Positions 62,098-64,000 of a DNA stretch of 64,000 nt are shown here, one piece after another (within the stretch, counting starts at the first letter, position 1; the number at the start of each line of letters is the position of its first letter). This DNA comes from Corallococcus caeni (lineage in GTDB: Bacteria; Myxococcota; Myxococcia; Myxococcales; Myxococcaceae): NCBI RefSeq assembly GCF_036245865.1, contig NZ_BTTW01000001.1, positions 1,736,001 to 1,800,000 of the forward strand, given 5' to 3'. The notes under the pieces were generated by a model. The model was not told the origin of the DNA and ran no database searches. It was given only the letters and a program-made list of their open reading frames with translations. Both the position numbers and the translations under genes were made by a program.

Positions 62098-63542
62098 GGA
62101 GACTCCGCGTCCGGGGCCTCTTCCTCGCTGGCCTTGTCGTCCGGGCCCCGCGTGTCCTTGAAGGAGAAGCTGGCGCCCACCAGCAGCGTGACCTGGAAGT
62201 AGCGGACGTCCTGGGTGCGCATGGAGGAAGTGAGGCCCAGTTGCTGGAGCGTGTCCGCGAACCTGTCGGTCTGCTTGCTTCCCCACGCCAGGTTGCCGCC
62301 GAACGTGAAGCGCGAGCGGCCCAGGAGGAAGTGGATGCCGGAGGCGACGTGGTACAGGTCCCAGCCCCCGAGCAGCGCGTTCGTCCCCGGCGTCTGGTCC
62401 AACGCGCTGAAGTCCGTGTGCCCGCTCAGGTACGCCCGCACCCGCTCCCCCAGCGGGTGCTCGAAGCCCAGCGCCCCGTTCAGCACCGGCTTGAGCGCGA
62501 AGGCGTAGTCCCCGTCGATGACCTCCGTGGAGTCGCGCGGGGAGATGGGTTCGGTGTCCAGCAGCGTGACGGTGGAGACGCGCGCGTAGCCCTCCAGGGA
62601 CGCGTACACCGTGGTCGAGCCGAAGCTGCGGCTGGCCCCGAGCGCCGCGCCCCAGGAGTTGCGGAAGTGCGCCGGCAGGTCCTCCTGGTAGTTGAACACG
62701 GGCGCGGGCGCGTTCGTGTCGAACCCCTGGGACTGGACGGCGCGCTCGAGCCCCGCGGAGCCCCGGCCCCAGAGGGCCAGGCTGGGCGTCGTCACGGCGA
62801 GCCCCACGGCCCAGGGGCCGTTCTGGTAGCTGGCGCCCACCTTCAACAACACGCGGACGTGGTCGAACTCCAGGTCCCGGCCCAGGGTCGCCAGCAGCTG
62901 CTGGCCGGCGGCACCGGAGCCCTGCGCGAGCGTCTGGAAGTTCAGCTCGTGGTGCCGGCTCGCGACGAACGGCGTCAGGCCCAGGCCCAGGTGCTTCGTG
63001 ACGGGGTAGGCCCAGGAGAGGCCCGTCCAGTACTCGCTGACGGCCTGGTCCAGGCGCACGTTCGAGGACAGCAGGTCCATGCCCCGCACCCCGGCCAGGT
63101 CCGTGCCCATCCGCGTGGCGCGCGTCTGGAGGCTGTAGGCGAACCCCTGGCGCGTGAGCAGCGAGTAGGCCATCCGGGACTTGCCCAGGAACCCGAAGCG
63201 CAGCGAGCCCGCGATCAACGACGGCAGCACGTCCACGTTGGAGTCGGCCAGGCCCCTTCCCTGGCCCTGCCCGTCCTTCACGTTCACGTGCGTGTATTCG
63301 TACACGCTGCCGGTGAGCTCCAGCTCCGGCGCGCCCAGCAGCGCGAGCGCGCCGGGGTTGTAATAGACGGCGCTGATGTCCTTCGGGTCGCCCACGAAGG
63401 CGCCCCCCAGCAGCCACGCCCGGTTGCCGAACTGCCGCGTGGTGTAGTGCGCGTCCTGCGCCAGCGCCGTCACGGACATCAGCAGCCCCAGCACCGCGCC
63501 CGTCACCGCGCCACCTCGGGCCCTGGATTGGATTGGCGTCAT
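62094..63542 (-). CDS. Outer-membrane beta-barrel protein (FadL/OmpP1-like)
   Basis: 482 residues from ATG 63542. Signal peptide AVTGAVLGLLMSVTALAQ. The mature part (QFGNRAWLLGGAFVGDPKDISAVYYNPGALALLG) has the FadL/TodX-like start: NPxG motif and alternating hydrophobic strands; later strands NSWGAALGASRSFGSTTVYASLEGYARV and HFLLGRSRFTFGGNLAWGSKQTDR are typical barrel sequence, and a C-terminal aromatic-rich strand (FQVTLLVGASFSFK) precedes an acidic tail. Would import hydrophobic compounds such as long-chain fatty acids or aromatics. Between the SulP and ThrE-like genes in one operon (4-base gap and ATGA overlap). Confidence 0.86.
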   Translation of the reverse strand: MTPIQSRARGGAVTGAVLGLLMSVTALAQDAHYTTRQFGNRAWLLGGAFVGDPKDISAVYYNPGALALLGAPELELTGSVYEYTHVNVKDGQGQGRGLADSNVDVLPSLIAGSLRFGFLGKSRMAYSLLTRQGFAYSLQTRATRMGTDLAGVRGMDLLSSNVRLDQAVSEYWTGLSWAYPVTKHLGLGLTPFVASRHHELNFQTLAQGSGAAGQQLLATLGRDLEFDHVRVLLKVGASYQNGPWAVGLAVTTPSLALWGRGSAGLERAVQSQGFDTNAPAPVFNYQEDLPAHFRNSWGAALGASRSFGSTTVYASLEGYARVSTVTLLDTEPISPRDSTEVIDGDYAFALKPVLNGALGFEHPLGERVRAYLSGHTDFSALDQTPGTNALLGGWDLYHVASGIHFLLGRSRFTFGGNLAWGSKQTDRFADTLQQLGLTSSMRTQDVRYFQVTLLVGASFSFKDTRGPDDKASEEEAPDAESP

Positions 63543-63546
63543 GGCG

Positions 63547-64000
63547 TCAGTGCACCTGGGGTGAGGGGACGGGCTCGCCGTCCAGGGAGGTCCGCGCGCC
63601 GTCTCGCGCATCCAGGTAGGCGCGCACGGCCGCGCCCACCGTGGGAAAGAGCAGGTCCTGTCCAATCAGCGCGGCCAGCCCGGAGCGCTTCATCATCCGG
63701 CGCATCGGCGCGCGCGCCTGGGCCACGCAGAAGACGATGCCCTCCTCCGTGAGCTCGTGGTGCACCTTCGCCAGGCTCTCCGCGGCGGTGATGTCCATGT
63801 CGAACACGGAGGACGCGTCCAGCACGAACCAGCGCACCGGCTGGCGTGAGTCCGCCACCAACTGGCGCACCTGTTCGCGCAGGAAGCGGGCGTTGGCGAA
63901 GAAGAGGGGCGCGTCGAAGCGGTAGACGACGAGGCCGGGAATCGTCTCCGCGTCCGCGTGGCCCTCCACGTCGTGCCAGCCGGGCATGCCCTCGCGCTCG
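63547..64000 (-). CDS. SulP transporter, C-terminal STAS domain (5' end outside window)
   Basis: Open to the window edge at 64000 on the minus strand, so only the C-terminal ~151 residues are visible. GMPGWHDVEGHADAETIPGLVVYRFDAPLFFANARFLREQV is the linker into the STAS domain characteristic of SulP anion transporters, and VLDASSVFDMDITAAESLAKV contains the conserved STAS loop. The membrane part is outside the window. Second SulP in this region; the one at 54.5 kb is frameshifted. Forms an operon with the OMP and ThrE-like genes, so this cluster may move anions/acidic metabolites between periplasm and cytoplasm. Confidence 0.92.
   Translation of the reverse strand, partial: EREGMPGWHDVEGHADAETIPGLVVYRFDAPLFFANARFLREQVRQLVADSRQPVRWFVLDASSVFDMDITAAESLAKVHHELTEEGIVFCVAQARAPMRRMMKRSGLAALIGQDLLFPTVGAAVRAYLDARDGARTSLDGEPVPSPQVH

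Noticed and set aside
62098-63417. Extension of the ThrE-like frame across the OMP gene
   Set aside because: Overlaps a clear outer-membrane protein in another frame; the ATGA overlap at 62094-62097 marks the start.

Overview
The window is very GC-rich, densely packed chromosomal DNA with strong third-position G/C bias. Its content is typical of a predatory myxobacterium: a Ser/Thr kinase fused to an AAA/TPR module, a V4R-type sigma-54 activator, many lipoproteins, a CheY-like regulator, a large low-complexity repeat protein and a secreted subtilase. The best guess is Myxococcota, family Myxococcaceae (Corallococcus or Myxococcus-like); the species cannot be fixed from the sequence alone. No rRNA, tRNA, CRISPR array, insertion sequence or prophage was recognised. 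Gaps are short; the longest gene-free stretch is the roughly 400-base leader in front of metY.

Layout. 1-9.0 kb (+): 3' end of glutamate dehydrogenase, threonine ammonia-lyase, a gluzincin-like TPR lipid-exported or secreted peptidase candidate, and a 1,902-residue repeat protein, closed by a bidirectional terminator shared with a convergent YceI gene. 9-21 kb: DODA dioxygenase, divergent sigma-54 activator, a rhomboid-like membrane protein, small proteins, thiolase, HCCA isomerase and a kinase-ATPase. 20.5-29.6 kb: trypsin-like lipoprotein, response regulator, P5C dehydrogenase, aldose epimerase, P450, hydrolase lipoproteins, methyltransferase and GST. 30-35.2 kb (+): a methionine operon, metY-metX-thrA-like. 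35-37.4 kb: transglycosylase-domain protein, SRPBCC protein with a histone-H1-like tail, and an HxlR regulator divergent from an NAD(P)H quinone reductase. 38-46.5 kb: TrkA-like membrane protein, TatC with a large insertion, TatA/B, MFS, MCP, a histone-deacetylase-like hydrolase and a lipoprotein. 46.6-50 kb: FAD monooxygenase, an AraC pseudogene and a GntR regulator preceded by a perfect 25-bp palindrome. 50-54.4 kb: LURP-one-like protein, an effector-like protein with nuclear-localisation-like basic clusters, subtilase and GST. 54.5-64 kb: frameshifted SulP transporter, cytoplasmic sulfatase plus its formylglycine-generating enzyme, a DUF2254 protein, and a minus-strand operon SulP - outer-membrane protein - ThrE-like exporter running off the right edge.

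Genes that work together. ThrA-like homoserine dehydrogenase, MetX and MetY form a continuous homoserine-to-homocysteine route, but the kinase half of the ThrA-like protein has lost its hallmark motifs. The sulfatase has a Cys-type active site and sits next to an FGE with both catalytic cysteines, a self-sufficient maturation pair. TatC and TatA/B are adjacent. HxlR and the quinone reductase share a 75-base intergenic with CGTACTT direct repeats. The most unusual elements are the effector-like protein with NLS-like clusters, the TatC insertion, the ThrA pseudokinase, the giant Trp/acidic repeat protein and the 25-bp palindrome.
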